From assembly GCA_028285405.1 (NCBI GenBank), contig JANQPH010000004.1:23441-87440 (forward strand): a stretch of DNA of 64,000 nt, read 5' to 3'. Shown piece by piece: positions 52,662 through 62,039 of this stretch; within the stretch, counting starts at the first letter, position 1; each line of letters begins with the position of its first letter. The notes under the pieces are model-generated. The model was not told the origin of the DNA. It worked only from the letters and a program-made list of their open reading frames with translations, and ran no database searches. The translations under genes and the position numbers were made by a program. Origin of the DNA: Thermoleophilia bacterium. GTDB lineage: Bacteria; Actinomycetota; Thermoleophilia; Miltoncostaeales; Miltoncostaeaceae.

Positions 52662-53591
52662 TCACGAGCGCGCCTCCTGGGGCTCGGGGTCCAGACACGG
52701 CCGGGGCCCGAGGCCCGCGATCAGACCCGCCCCGAACGCCATCTCGCGCAGTCCCGAGACGAGGAGACGCGTGCTCACGACGAGACCCCACGCCGCGATG
52801 CAGATACCGCGAGACACCCGCAGGCAGCCGTGCACGAGGCGCTTCGCCCTTCGCCACGGTGAGTCCTCCAGCTGGCGCAGACACTTGCTCAGGATCTGCC
52901 CGCGGCGGAACGAGCGCCGCACGATCCAGGCCGCCCGGGTGCGCTCCGGACCGATCCGCTCGACCACCACCGCCCGATCCGACCAGACGATCGCTCCGCC
53001 GGCGATCCGAACCCGCTCGAAGAACTGGGTGTCCTCCCCACCGCCCACGTAGCAGGGCGAGAACGGCTGCGGCGTCTCGCGCAGCCAGCGCGCGCGGACG
53101 ATGACGTTGCTCGTCCTCGCGTAGTCGATCCGAGCCCGGTCGCGATGGCGGGGGCGCTCGAAGAAGCCACCCTCCCGGACCCAGGCCGGGGGGGCGTGCG
53201 CGAACTCCGGGATGACCGGGCCGGTCACCACGTCGGCGTCGGTGGAGACGAGTGCGTCGACGAGCTCGCGGATCCACTCCGGCGTCGCGACCTCGTCGTC
53301 GTCGATGAACGCGACGAGGTCAGCTCCACCAACCGCCGAAACGGCCGTGTTGCGTGCGAAGGGGATCCCCCTCCTCGGCTCGACGACGTAGTGGAGGTCA
53401 CAGCCGATCCGAGGTCGAGCCTCGTCCACGATCTGGCGGGCGGAGTCGGTGCCCCGGTTGTCGACCACCACCACCCGGGAGAGGGACCACCCCGCGCGGG
53501 GCGGAGCCTCGAGCCCCCCGATCGACCGGAGCAACGCGCGCAGCCCATCCGGGCGCTCGCAGGTCGCGATGCAGATCGCGACGCTCAGCAT
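52662..53591 (-). CDS. Family 2 glycosyltransferase
   Basis: 309 residues from ATG 53591, which has GGGAGGG about ten bases upstream. GT-A fold: LSVAICIATCERPDGLRALLR, RVVVVDNRGTDSA, RGIPFARNTAVSAV and the metal-binding FIDDDEVATPEWI. Near the C-terminus, CYVGGGEDTQFFERV carries the ED motif used as catalytic base. The C-terminal 60 residues include a hydrophobic stretch that could touch the membrane. It is the first gene of the minus-strand GT/flippase operon and is divergent from the methyltransferase at 53776. Confidence 0.9.
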   Translation of the reverse strand: MLSVAICIATCERPDGLRALLRSIGGLEAPPRAGWSLSRVVVVDNRGTDSARQIVDEARPRIGCDLHYVVEPRRGIPFARNTAVSAVGGADLVAFIDDDEVATPEWIRELVDALVSTDADVVTGPVIPEFAHAPPAWVREGGFFERPRHRDRARIDYARTSNVIVRARWLRETPQPFSPCYVGGGEDTQFFERVRIAGGAIVWSDRAVVVERIGPERTRAAWIVRRSFRRGQILSKCLRQLEDSPWRRAKRLVHGCLRVSRGICIAAWGLVVSTRLLVSGLREMAFGAGLIAGLGPRPCLDPEPQEARS

Positions 53592-53775
53592 TCGTGGTCG
53601 CCCTCCCGTGGAACGGAGTGCCGTGGGTCGAGGATGGCCCCTCGGGGGCTCACGGGCCGGAACCCACACTAGGCGAGCATGGACGGATCGGGGTCCGGGT
53701 AGGCGGGGGCCGCTGGTAGTTTGCCGTTCTCGGGCCGGCGGACCCCTCTCGCATCGACGTCGGACAGGAGTGCGC

Positions 53776-54687
53776 ATGGGCCACGCCTTCGGTACAGCTG
53801 AAGTGCTCGATTCGCTGCGGCACGTCATCCAGTGCCCCGCGTGCGGGGGCGCCCTCGAGGGCGACGGACCCCTCGTGTGCACCGACTGCGGCGCCCAGTA
53901 CGGCTTCACGGACACGGGCAACCTGGATCTGCGGCTGGGCGAGCCGAAGCAGGTCCACGTCGACCTCGTCGTCGGGGAGATGCGCCAAGCGCCGTACGAG
54001 TTCTCCGTGGGACAGCGCGCGCGCCCCGTGGGCGCGGTGATCCCACCCGAGGTCGTCCCGGCGAGCTTCGGACCCCTGCTCGACAGCTACGTCCCGCCGG
54101 CCCCGACACCGGACGCGATCGCGGTGGACATCGGCTGCGGGCCGGAGCTCGGCCGCCGGATGCTCGAGGCGGCGGGCTGGAACTACGTCGGGCTGGACAT
54201 CGAGCATCCCGACTGCCCGCTGTTCGGCGACGTGCACGCCATGCCGTTTCGCGACGATTCCATCGGCCTCGTGCTGGCCGCCGCGACGGTCGAGGAGTGG
54301 GCGTATCGACTGGTCGGACTGAAAGAGGTGCGACGGGTGCTCACACCGGGTGGCCACTTCATCGGAACGACCGGGTTCCTGCTGCCCGACTGTGGCGACC
54401 AGCACCGGAGCACCGTGCGCGGGCTGGCCAACCTGTTCGGGGACGCCGGGCTGACGGCGCCGAAGATCATGGCCGCGCCGGGATACACGGGGTACGACGC
54501 GATCTCCGAAATCGCCGGGTTCCCGCGAGCGTTCCGGCTGGGAAAGGCGGTCGCCTGGCTGCCGAAGTCGGCGAGCCGCGCGTGGTGGGGTGTCGGACGT
54601 CTCTTGGACCAGCGGTCCTCGTCCGAGACATGGCATCGCAGGATCGGCGGGGCGTGGACGTTCGTCTCCCGCGCCCCCGAGAGCTGA
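53776..54687 (+). CDS. SAM-dependent methyltransferase with N-terminal zinc ribbon
   Basis: 303 residues. Residues about 20-50 carry two CxxC pairs (IQCPACGG and CTDCGAQYG), a Trm112-like zinc ribbon. The methyltransferase core follows: VDIGCGPELGRRMLEAAGW, YVGLDIEHPDCP, DVHAMPFRDDSIGLVLAAATVEEW and RVLTPGGHFIGTT. The acceptor in the exopolysaccharide pathway is unknown. ACAGGAG five bases before ATG 53776 fixes the start. It is followed by 259 bases without a gene before the large sugar transferase. Confidence 0.8.
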   Translation: MGHAFGTAEVLDSLRHVIQCPACGGALEGDGPLVCTDCGAQYGFTDTGNLDLRLGEPKQVHVDLVVGEMRQAPYEFSVGQRARPVGAVIPPEVVPASFGPLLDSYVPPAPTPDAIAVDIGCGPELGRRMLEAAGWNYVGLDIEHPDCPLFGDVHAMPFRDDSIGLVLAAATVEEWAYRLVGLKEVRRVLTPGGHFIGTTGFLLPDCGDQHRSTVRGLANLFGDAGLTAPKIMAAPGYTGYDAISEIAGFPRAFRLGKAVAWLPKSASRAWWGVGRLLDQRSSSETWHRRIGGAWTFVSRAPES

Positions 54688-54766
54688 CCGAACGGCTGGG
54701 CCCGACACCCGCACAGCGCTCGCGAGGCACCTCGCGCGGCTCGCCGAGGGGGCGCTCGGTCGTGGA

Positions 54767-54779
54767 CTCGTGCCACGAG
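54767..54779. promoter_or_regulatory. CTCGTGCCACGAG dyad in the 259-base leader of the second sugar transferase
   Basis: A 6+1+6 dyad, with a second hairpin CGCGAG/CTCGCG around 54721-54735. The rest of the gap 54688-54946 shows no recognisable riboswitch. Confidence 0.3.
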
Positions 54780-54946
54780 AAGCCCAGCACCATCGGCCTC
54801 GTGCGCTTGATCGATCGCTCCAAGCTGCCGATACGGATCCGCCGAGAGAAATCGACGATGGGCCAGGCGAAACCAACCGTTTGGCGGGCGCGCGCCAGGA
54901 GAGGATTCGTGAGACTTCCGCGCAGACATCGGCGGATCGGTCACGG

Positions 54947-56389
54947 ATGACACGAGAGCACACACTGGCGACAACCACGGCGACGCGCGGCGCGAGCCTC
55001 CCCGGCATCCCGCTTGCGAAGGACCGCCCCCTGCGCGGGCGCGGCCGGCGGTCACGGCTTGCGGCGATCATCACCTGGGACGCCATGGCGGCCGGTGCGC
55101 TGGTCGTCGCGGGAGGCCTGATCGGAGCGAACGCGCTCTGGTTCGCGCTGGCCTACGCGGCGCTCGCCCTCACCTGCCTCGCGCTGTTCCACGGGTACCG
55201 CGGCCTCGTCTGGCCGGGACAGGGAATCGGCTCCGGGCGACTGCTGGGGATCGGACTCGGCACGGCCTGGCTGGCATGGGCGATCGTCACCGCCGCAGGC
55301 GCGGCGCCGCCGCTCGGCTTTGCGGTCGCCGCCTCGTTCGGGCTGCCCGTCGCGTGGGGCGCAGGCCGTGCGGTGGCGAGCGTCCGGCGCCCTCGGGAGC
55401 GGGTCCTCGTCGTGGGCTCGGGGGTCATCGCGGACCGGATCGCGGGTGTCGCGGCGCGCGAGCCCGGGTACGGGCTCGACGTGATCGGCTGCCTCGATCG
55501 CCGCCCCGCCGAGGGGTCCTGCGTGCCGGTCGTCGGCACGCTCGGTGACCTGCCCGAATGGCTCCAGAGCGGACAGGTGGATCGACTGATCGTCGCCTTC
55601 ACGCACCAGGACGACGCGACCCTCGCGGAGCACCTGCGGACCCAGGTCCCGTCGGGCATCGCGGTCGACGTCGTCCCGCGGCTGTTCGACATCACCGGCC
55701 CGAACCCGGCGACGCGCGCACTCGGAGGACTCCCACTCAGCGGGGTCGCGCCTCCGCTGGGCTCGCGACTGGAGAAGGCGCTCAAGCGCCCGCTCGATCT
55801 GGTGGCGAGCGTCTTCCTGCTCCTCGTCGGCCTTCCGCTGATGCTCGGCATCACCGCCGCCATCCGACTCGGCGACGGAGGCCCGGCGATCTTCCGTCAG
55901 ACCCGGGTGGGCAAGGACGGGCGAACGTTCACGCTCGTCAAGTTCCGGACGATGCGCCCCGACGTCGAGGAGCCGGACGCCGAGCTGTCGACCTTCGCCA
56001 CCAGCGTCGACTCGATGGACGGCCTGGTCCGCAAGCTCAAGTCGGTGAACGAGGACCCGCGGGTCACTCCGGTCGGCCGCTGGCTGCGCCGCACGAGCCT
56101 CGACGAGCTCCCCCAGCTGATGAACGTCCTGCGCGGCCAGATGAGCCTCGTCGGACCGCGCCCCCTTCGACCCTTCGAGGCGGGCTCGCTGGAGGGCTGG
56201 ATGCAGCTTCGCCAGACCGTGCGACCCGGGATGACCGGGCTGTGGCAGGTCGTCGGACGAAGCCAGATCGGCTGGCGCGAGCGGATGCAGCTCGACTTCG
56301 ACTACGTTCGGCACTGGTCGCTCGGACTCGACGTCAAGATCCTGGTCCGGACGGTCTGGGTCGTCATCACCGGAAGGGGAGCCTCGTGA
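54947..56389 (+). CDS. Initiating sugar-phosphate transferase, full-length (PglC/WbaP-like)
   Basis: 480 residues. Four N-terminal helices (about 40-130) lead to a CoA-binding-like Rossmann domain (RVLVVGSGVIADRIAG to about 250), then a fifth helix and the catalytic domain with FRQTRVGKDGRTFTLVKFRTM, DPRVTPVGRWLRRTSLDELPQ, LMNVLRGQMSLVGPRPL and VRPGMTGLWQVVGR. This is the polyisoprenyl-phosphate hexose-1-phosphate transferase layout (WcaJ, CpsE). It primes undecaprenyl phosphate with the first sugar of a second repeat unit. Its stop overlaps the next start (GTGA), and that gene in turn overlaps the Wzy-like gene. Confidence 0.94.
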   Translation: MTREHTLATTTATRGASLPGIPLAKDRPLRGRGRRSRLAAIITWDAMAAGALVVAGGLIGANALWFALAYAALALTCLALFHGYRGLVWPGQGIGSGRLLGIGLGTAWLAWAIVTAAGAAPPLGFAVAASFGLPVAWGAGRAVASVRRPRERVLVVGSGVIADRIAGVAAREPGYGLDVIGCLDRRPAEGSCVPVVGTLGDLPEWLQSGQVDRLIVAFTHQDDATLAEHLRTQVPSGIAVDVVPRLFDITGPNPATRALGGLPLSGVAPPLGSRLEKALKRPLDLVASVFLLLVGLPLMLGITAAIRLGDGGPAIFRQTRVGKDGRTFTLVKFRTMRPDVEEPDAELSTFATSVDSMDGLVRKLKSVNEDPRVTPVGRWLRRTSLDELPQLMNVLRGQMSLVGPRPLRPFEAGSLEGWMQLRQTVRPGMTGLWQVVGRSQIGWRERMQLDFDYVRHWSLGLDVKILVRTVWVVITGRGAS

Positions 56390-56964
56390 CAGCGCGAGTT
56401 GGCGTATCGCTCGTGACGGGGGCGCTGCTGGCGCTGCTCCTCCTCGCCGCCGCACTGCCCGCGGCGCATGGTCAGTCCAGCGCCGTGCAGCAGTGCATCG
56501 AGCAGAACCTCGTCCGCTACGCGGAGCCCGGAACGTCCGCCGAAGCCCAGTACGTCGACGTCGAGGCCGCCTGCACCGACGTCGTCGAGGAGGGCGACTC
56601 GATCTCGGTCGCGCCGGAGCGTCCGCCGGCACCCAAGCCGAAGCCGACGCCGGCTCAGCCGAGCGCGCCCCAGGCCCCGGCATCCCCGGAGCCGACCCAG
56701 ACGACGCCGAGCGACGGTGGGACCACGACGACCGAGCAGACACGGACCGAGCCACAAACCACGCCGCCGCCGAGCAACGACGAGCCCGGAAGCGGTGACA
56801 CCGCGAACGCGGGCCAACAGCTGATCGTCGAGATGCCGCCGACCTCGGCCAGCGCGCCCGGCCCCTTCGCCGGTGTGCCGGTGTGGGCGATCGGCCTCCT
56901 CGTCGCCGCAACGCTGCTGATCCTCGTGGCAACGCTCCTGAACCTCCGGCGATCTCGCGCGTGA
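56386..56964 (+). CDS. Single-pass surface protein with Pro/Thr-rich stalk, locus-specific
   Basis: 192 residues. The signal peptide (to about 27) is followed by a short folded-looking segment with two Cys (QQCIEQNLVRY and EAACTDVVEEG), a long stretch rich in Pro, Thr, Ser and Gln (about 78-155), and a C-terminal transmembrane helix (about 165-187) with a basic tail LRRSRA. No LPxTG sorting motif is present, so it stays membrane-anchored with its stalk outside. It overlaps by four bases on both sides with the initiating sugar transferase and the polymerase, so all three are made together. I do not recognise a family; a role as a partner for export or polymerisation is inferred from position. 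Confidence 0.65.
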   Translation: MTARVGVSLVTGALLALLLLAAALPAAHGQSSAVQQCIEQNLVRYAEPGTSAEAQYVDVEAACTDVVEEGDSISVAPERPPAPKPKPTPAQPSAPQAPASPEPTQTTPSDGGTTTTEQTRTEPQTTPPPSNDEPGSGDTANAGQQLIVEMPPTSASAPGPFAGVPVWAIGLLVAATLLILVATLLNLRRSRA

Positions 56965-58952
56965 CGCTCGCCGCGCTGTGGCGGCAGGCCACAGCTCCTG
57001 AGTCCAGGGGGGCGCGCGATGCGCTCGTCGCCGGCGTCGCCGTCGGTGCGCCCCTGATCGTGGCCACCGTGCTCGCGTTTCTCTCGGGCGGCTACTTCAT
57101 CTCGAGCTGGGGAATCGCGGCGATGGTGCTGCTCGCGCTGGTAGCCGCGCTCGCGCTTGCCGGCGCCTCGGTCGGGGGCCGGCTTGGCCTGATCGCGCTG
57201 GCGGGCTGGGCACTGCTCGCCGCGTGGCAGGGGATCTCGATGGCCTGGGCGGACGACCCCGCGCGAGCCCGGAACGTGATGGGGCTGACGCTCCTCTACC
57301 TCGCCGCCCTGGCGCTCCCGATGATGGGTCTTCGCAAGCGCTCCTGGCTCCCGCGGGCCAGCGAGGGCGCCCTGGCGGTATCGGTGGTGGTCGTCGGCGC
57401 CGGGGTAGCGGCTCGACTGTTCCCCGGGTTCGGCGAGGATCCGACCGCACGGCTCTCGTGGCCCGTCGGATACTGGAACGCGCTCGGGGCCCTCGCCGCG
57501 TTCGGACTGGTCCTCGCCATCGGGATCGGCGCCTCCTCGACGCGGCACAGCGGGGTCCGGGGCGTCGCGCTCGGCATGACCCCCCTGCTGGCGCTCGGCC
57601 TTCTCATGACCCTGTCCCGCGGCGCGTTCGTGGTCGCGGCGATCGGGCTGGTCCTGCTGGTCGCGCTCTCACCCGGCCGGGTCGAGACCGTCGTCGCGGG
57701 AGTGCTCGCGCTGGTGGTCTCGGCACCGGCGCTGGCCTACGCCAACGACCAACCCGGACTGGTCGCCCTTCAGGGCGAGCTCCCGGATCACTCGAGCGAG
57801 GGGCTCACGGCGGCCGGCCTGACCGTGCTGGGCATGGTGCTCGCCGGCCTCGCGGGCGCATTCGTGCCGATGGCGACCGGACGCCTCGACGACGCGCGGC
57901 GACGGGTCGCCGGCTACGCGCTGGCCGGCGCCGGCGTGGTGGTGCTCGTCGTCGCCGCCGCGGCGTTCTGGCCGTCCGGTGGGCCGATCGCGGCCGCCGA
58001 CCGACAGTTCGACTCGTTCCGCGAGTTCTCGCCGGGCGACCGCGGCACGTCCGACTCGATCTCGGACCGGCTGGCCGTAGCCGCCGGCTCGGGGCGATGG
58101 CAGAACTGGGAGGTCGCCGGGCAGGAGTTCGAGTCGGCGCCGATCGTGGGAACGGGCGCTGGCGACTACGTCTTCTGGTGGAACGCCGAGCGCACCATCG
58201 ACGTGTCCGTCGTCAACGCCCACTCGCTCTTCCTCGAGGTGCTCGGCGAGAGCGGGCTGATCGGCCTGGTGCTGCTGCTGATCCCGATCGGCATCGGCGC
58301 CTTCGCGATCGGTCGCGCCCTGCTCAGCCGCCCGCCGCCGGCACTCGCCCGCGATCTCGGCCTCGTCGCCGCGGCCACCGCGACCATGATCGTCCACGCC
58401 GGCATCGACTGGGACTGGCAGCTGCCCGCGGTCATCCTGCCTGCCGTGGTGCTCGGCGGAGCCGGCCTCCGGGCGAGCCTCTCCCGCGACGGTGACGGTG
58501 ACGGTGGGTCACGCCTCGATCCGGCGGCGATCGCGGGCCGTGGAGTCGCCGCGATCGGCGCGGTCGTAGCCATCGCGCTGCTCATCGGGCCCACGATCGC
58601 GAGCCACGAGATGGCGAGCGCACGCGAGCTCGCGCGCGAGGGCGACATCACCGGCGCGCTCTCGAAGGCCGAGAGCGCCGCCGCTCGCGATCCCCAGAGC
58701 TCGGAGCCGCCCCTGCTCGAGGCGAACCTCTACGCCGATCTGGGCGAGTCCGAGCTGGCGAACCAGCGCTTTGCCGACGCACTCGCTCGCTCACCCGCCG
58801 ATTGGGTGATCCTGGCCGACTGGGCCGTCGCGCTCGAGCGTCAGGGTCAGGTCGACGACGCCGCGCTGCTCCTGTCCCGTGCCCTCGAGCTGAACCCCCG
58901 CGAGTCACGGGTGCAGCTGCTCTCCGAGCGCATCGACGCCGAGCAGTCCTGA
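56961..58952 (+). CDS. O-antigen ligase/Wzy-type membrane protein with C-terminal TPR repeats (second)
   Basis: 663 residues with about 12 helices. Wzy_C landmarks are LSRGAFVVAAIGL, then the large loop with ISDRLAVAAGSGRWQNWEVAG, GTGAGDYVFWW and NAHSLFLEVLGESGLIG, carrying the conserved His. After the last helix (about 540-560) a soluble tail of about 110 residues has TPR-like pairs: GDITGALSKAESAAARDPQ, YADLGESELANQRFADALAR and VDDAALLLSRALELNPRES. TPR-bearing Wzy proteins are known and the tail likely binds partners in the cytoplasm or outside, depending on topology. GTG 56961 overlaps the stop of the stalk-protein gene. Confidence 0.85.
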   Translation: MTLAALWRQATAPESRGARDALVAGVAVGAPLIVATVLAFLSGGYFISSWGIAAMVLLALVAALALAGASVGGRLGLIALAGWALLAAWQGISMAWADDPARARNVMGLTLLYLAALALPMMGLRKRSWLPRASEGALAVSVVVVGAGVAARLFPGFGEDPTARLSWPVGYWNALGALAAFGLVLAIGIGASSTRHSGVRGVALGMTPLLALGLLMTLSRGAFVVAAIGLVLLVALSPGRVETVVAGVLALVVSAPALAYANDQPGLVALQGELPDHSSEGLTAAGLTVLGMVLAGLAGAFVPMATGRLDDARRRVAGYALAGAGVVVLVVAAAAFWPSGGPIAAADRQFDSFREFSPGDRGTSDSISDRLAVAAGSGRWQNWEVAGQEFESAPIVGTGAGDYVFWWNAERTIDVSVVNAHSLFLEVLGESGLIGLVLLLIPIGIGAFAIGRALLSRPPPALARDLGLVAAATATMIVHAGIDWDWQLPAVILPAVVLGGAGLRASLSRDGDGDGGSRLDPAAIAGRGVAAIGAVVAIALLIGPTIASHEMASARELAREGDITGALSKAESAAARDPQSSEPPLLEANLYADLGESELANQRFADALARSPADWVILADWAVALERQGQVDDAALLLSRALELNPRESRVQLLSERIDAEQS

Positions 58953-58987
58953 CGGCGCGTCAGGGGGCCGATGCCTCGCGGCGCCGT
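58952..58987. terminator. Imperfect hairpin between two convergent Wzy-like genes
   Basis: ACGGCGC (58952-58958) pairs with GCGCCGT (58981-58987) around a 22-base loop, in the 45-base gap between convergent stops. Confidence 0.35.
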
Positions 58988-58997
58988 GCGCGGATGC

Positions 58998-60473
58998 TCA
59001 TCCGCCGCCGTCCCTCGAAGCCGCTCCGGGCGTCCCGAGCGGGTCGTCGGCCTCGCGCGAGCGCACCCGCGCCGGGAGCCTGAGCCGCGGTACCCGGCCG
59101 TGTGAGTCCGCCGACTCGCGCTGGACGGCGAGCGCGGCGCTGAGCAGGGCCCCCAGGACGATGCCCAGGAACGTCACCAGGCGGTACTTCTCGATGACCG
59201 ACTCGAGCAGCCCCTTGGCGACGAGGCTGGTGAAGACGGCGACGCACGCCAGCGCGAGCGCCGATGCCCGCGCGTCCTGCGCCCCCCGCCAGGCCGAGTA
59301 CCCCGCGAGGTAGGTGACGACGATGGCGGCGAGCGCGAGCAGCACCGCGATCGCCCCGCCGCGCAGGAAGAGGTCGATCGGGACGCTGTGGGTGAGCGTA
59401 GTCGTGCGCACCTCACCGAGGCTCGGCAGCGCCACCGTGTACTCGAAGCCGAAGCCCTGCCCGACGATCGGCCGCTCCACCGCGATGCGCACCGCCTCGT
59501 TCCACTGATCCCACCGGGACGTGAGGGTCGCGCTCTTGCCCGGCGCGGTGAACGCGTCGATGGGGGCGCTCGCGAACGACCCCCGACCGGTCACCGCCAC
59601 GACGGCCGCAAAGGCGACGGCGGCCGCCGCGACGGCAACCCCGCCGACGGTCCACTCGGTCCGCGTGAACCGGACCCGCGCCCGCCAGGACGGCGCGAGC
59701 CATGCGAGCGCGATCACCACCAGCGCACAGGCCGTCCCGATGATCGCGGCCCGCTGCGGCACGGCGAGCGCGGTCACCAGCGAGGGAACGCTCAGCACGA
59801 CCAGGCCGCGCCGGAGCCCCTGCCGCTCCTCGACCGCTGCCCGGATCAGGCAGAGGAATCCGACCCCGATGAGCACGGTGGCCGCATCGCCGCCGATCGC
59901 GGAGCCCCAGGGGCTCGTCCCGGGCGGAAGGTCTGGCTCGAGCAGCGGGACCGGCGCCCCCGCGCTGGCGGCCAGGAGCCCGGCGGACAGCAGCGCCGCG
60001 AGCGCGACGATCACGAGGGGACTCCACCCCTGGACGTAGTCGCGATACGGCACGCTCGCCGCGGGAACCAGGAGCAGCACGTAGCCGATCGACCGCGCCG
60101 AGAACCCCACGAGCTCGGGGTCGAAACCGCGCGCGAGGCCGACCAGCGCCATGATCGCGACCCACACGCACAGCGCGACCCAAAGGACCATCGGCAGATT
60201 GGGTCGCACGACCCGCCCCGACAGGACGACGCCGACGATCGCCGCCGTGGCGACGACGTCGAAGATGCTGAACGAGACCCCTCCCCCGATCGAGGGATTC
60301 AGCAGCCCGCCGTCGACGTCGTTCTGGGAGGTGAAGACGGCGACCTCGACGATCACCAGCGCGGCCACGGCGGCGATGACGACGATGCCCCGCTCCCGGC
60401 GGAACGCCACGGCGGTCGCGATGGCGAGCCCGAGCCACACGGCCGCCCAGGCGCCGATCGCGAGGGCGCTCAC
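58998..60473 (-). CDS. O-antigen ligase/Wzy-type membrane protein (third)
   Basis: 491 residues with 11-12 helices. The late loop contains SRWDQWNEAVRIAVERPIVGQGFGFEY and LTHSVPIDLFLRGGAIAVLLAL; HS is the conserved His-containing element. It is more hydrophilic at the C-terminus, with a basic tail. It stands alone on the minus strand between two plus-strand units and is divergent from the glycosidase at 60643. Which polymer it serves cannot be told. Confidence 0.8.
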   Translation of the reverse strand: MSALAIGAWAAVWLGLAIATAVAFRRERGIVVIAAVAALVIVEVAVFTSQNDVDGGLLNPSIGGGVSFSIFDVVATAAIVGVVLSGRVVRPNLPMVLWVALCVWVAIMALVGLARGFDPELVGFSARSIGYVLLLVPAASVPYRDYVQGWSPLVIVALAALLSAGLLAASAGAPVPLLEPDLPPGTSPWGSAIGGDAATVLIGVGFLCLIRAAVEERQGLRRGLVVLSVPSLVTALAVPQRAAIIGTACALVVIALAWLAPSWRARVRFTRTEWTVGGVAVAAAAVAFAAVVAVTGRGSFASAPIDAFTAPGKSATLTSRWDQWNEAVRIAVERPIVGQGFGFEYTVALPSLGEVRTTTLTHSVPIDLFLRGGAIAVLLALAAIVVTYLAGYSAWRGAQDARASALALACVAVFTSLVAKGLLESVIEKYRLVTFLGIVLGALLSAALAVQRESADSHGRVPRLRLPARVRSREADDPLGTPGAASRDGGG

Positions 60474-60642
60474 CTCAGACCCCAGGCCGCGGTGGGACCG
60501 CGCCCGGATCGCATGGCCAGTGCATTCTCACGAGTCAAGCAGAGCCCGGCGGACGCCGAGACCAGGCCGTCGCCGAACGAGGGGGACGAGCCCCCCCGAG
60601 CGGGGAGCCAAGGACCGGCGAGTATCTGGCACCCTTGGAGCG

Positions 60643-61989
60643 GTGAAGCGCGCGCTGACATGGATGTTCCTCGCTGCGCTCGTGGGTCTCGTCGGGCTCA
60701 CGGCCCCCGCGTCCGCCAAGGCCGCGGTGCCGGATGGCGGAGCCGTCATCGCCGGCAACCGCAGCGAGCCGCTCGCCCAGATCGATGCCGCCAAGCGGGC
60801 CGGTGTTCCTTGGGTCTCGCTCCTCCTGAACTGGCGGGAATACGAGCCGACCCCCGGCGAGTACGCGGTCGCGGGCACGGCGGGAGCCGCCCGCTGGCAG
60901 CAGCTCGACGAGATCCTGAACCACGCGCGGGCGCGGAACGTGAAGGTACTGGTGGTCTTCAGCCGTGCGCCGTGGTGGGCGAACGGAAACGGCCCCGACA
61001 ACGCCCCGCCCACGCCCGACAACTATGGCGCGTACGCCCAGTTCCTCGGGGTCGTCGCATCCACCTTCGGGGATCGGATCGACGCGTACGGAACCTGGAA
61101 CGAGCCGAACATCCCCCGCGGCTGGAACCCACCGAACCCGGCCGCGTTCGCACAGTTGCACAGGCAGGCATCCGCGGCGATCTCGGCCCGAGACGCCGGA
61201 GCGAAGATCGTGCTCGGACCCATCGCGGCGGACCTCGACTTCGTGCGGGCGGTGTACGCCGCCGGCGTGAGGGGCACGGTCGACGTGGTCGGCTGGAACA
61301 CCTACCCACCTACGGCCCCGGACGGGTCCACAGGCTTTCGACGCCAGTTCCAGCTCGCGTCGATCCTGCGAAAGCTCGACCCGGGCGTGACGTCCTGGAT
61401 CACCGAGATCAGCTGGAGCACATGTGTCGGCTGCGTGCTCGCCAACGTCGCCAGCCCGGCAGTCCAGGCTGACTACCTGCTGCGCACCTACGCCTTCAAG
61501 CGCCGCTATCTGCACGGCTTCACCGAGAAGGTCTTCTGGTACAACGTCGTCGACAGCCCGAACCCGCGTTCCTGGTCGGGGAACCACGGGCTCCTCGAGA
61601 ACGACTTCAGCGCGAAGCCGGCCTACCGCTCGATGGCCTCGGTCGCCTCGGTACTCCGCATCCCGAGGAAGATCTCCAGGGGCGCCCGTGTGACGGGCAG
61701 CGCACGGGTCGACGGGCTGAAGCTGACGAGCAGCCGCGGCCGGATCACGGTCCGCGCCGGCGTGCGGCTTCCGCGCAGCGGCGGCACCGTGATCATCCAG
61801 GGATACTGGCGCGGGAAGTGGGTCGAGGTCAGCCGGCTGGCCGACACCACAACCGGTGCCCTGCGAGCGACGGTCCAGGACCGCGGCTACCGGGTGCTCC
61901 GGGTGGTCGCGATTCCGGACGGCCGGGCGGCGGCGTTCCGCTCTGCAGCGGTTCCCAAGGGCCCCAAGCTCACCTCGTCTCGCGGCTGA
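60643..61989 (+). CDS. Secreted clan-A glycoside hydrolase-like protein (GH39/GH5-like)
   Basis: 448 residues from GTG 60643, with TTGGAG just upstream and a TATCTG box at 60623. A signal peptide (to about 27) precedes a TIM barrel of about 300 residues: VPWVSLLLNWREYEPTPGEY, VLVVFSRAPWW, TWNEPNIPRGW with the acid/base Glu154, and WITEISWS with the nucleophile Glu255. The two Glu residues at the ends of strands 4 and 7 mark clan GH-A. A C-terminal beta-sandwich (about 350-448) may bind carbohydrate. It could trim or turn over the polymer made by the locus; the cleaved bond is unknown. Confidence 0.82.
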   Translation: MKRALTWMFLAALVGLVGLTAPASAKAAVPDGGAVIAGNRSEPLAQIDAAKRAGVPWVSLLLNWREYEPTPGEYAVAGTAGAARWQQLDEILNHARARNVKVLVVFSRAPWWANGNGPDNAPPTPDNYGAYAQFLGVVASTFGDRIDAYGTWNEPNIPRGWNPPNPAAFAQLHRQASAAISARDAGAKIVLGPIAADLDFVRAVYAAGVRGTVDVVGWNTYPPTAPDGSTGFRRQFQLASILRKLDPGVTSWITEISWSTCVGCVLANVASPAVQADYLLRTYAFKRRYLHGFTEKVFWYNVVDSPNPRSWSGNHGLLENDFSAKPAYRSMASVASVLRIPRKISRGARVTGSARVDGLKLTSSRGRITVRAGVRLPRSGGTVIIQGYWRGKWVEVSRLADTTTGALRATVQDRGYRVLRVVAIPDGRAAAFRSAAVPKGPKLTSSRG

Positions 61990-62039
61990 CCGAGCGCGTC
62001 CCGCGCGAACGCGAGGACGATCGGCCCGCGCCGCTCGAC

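Noticed and set aside
54688..54946. Riboswitch in the 259-base leader of the second sugar transferase, because of GGCGAAACCAACC
   Set aside because: I could not build a known aptamer from it; only simple hairpins are seen.
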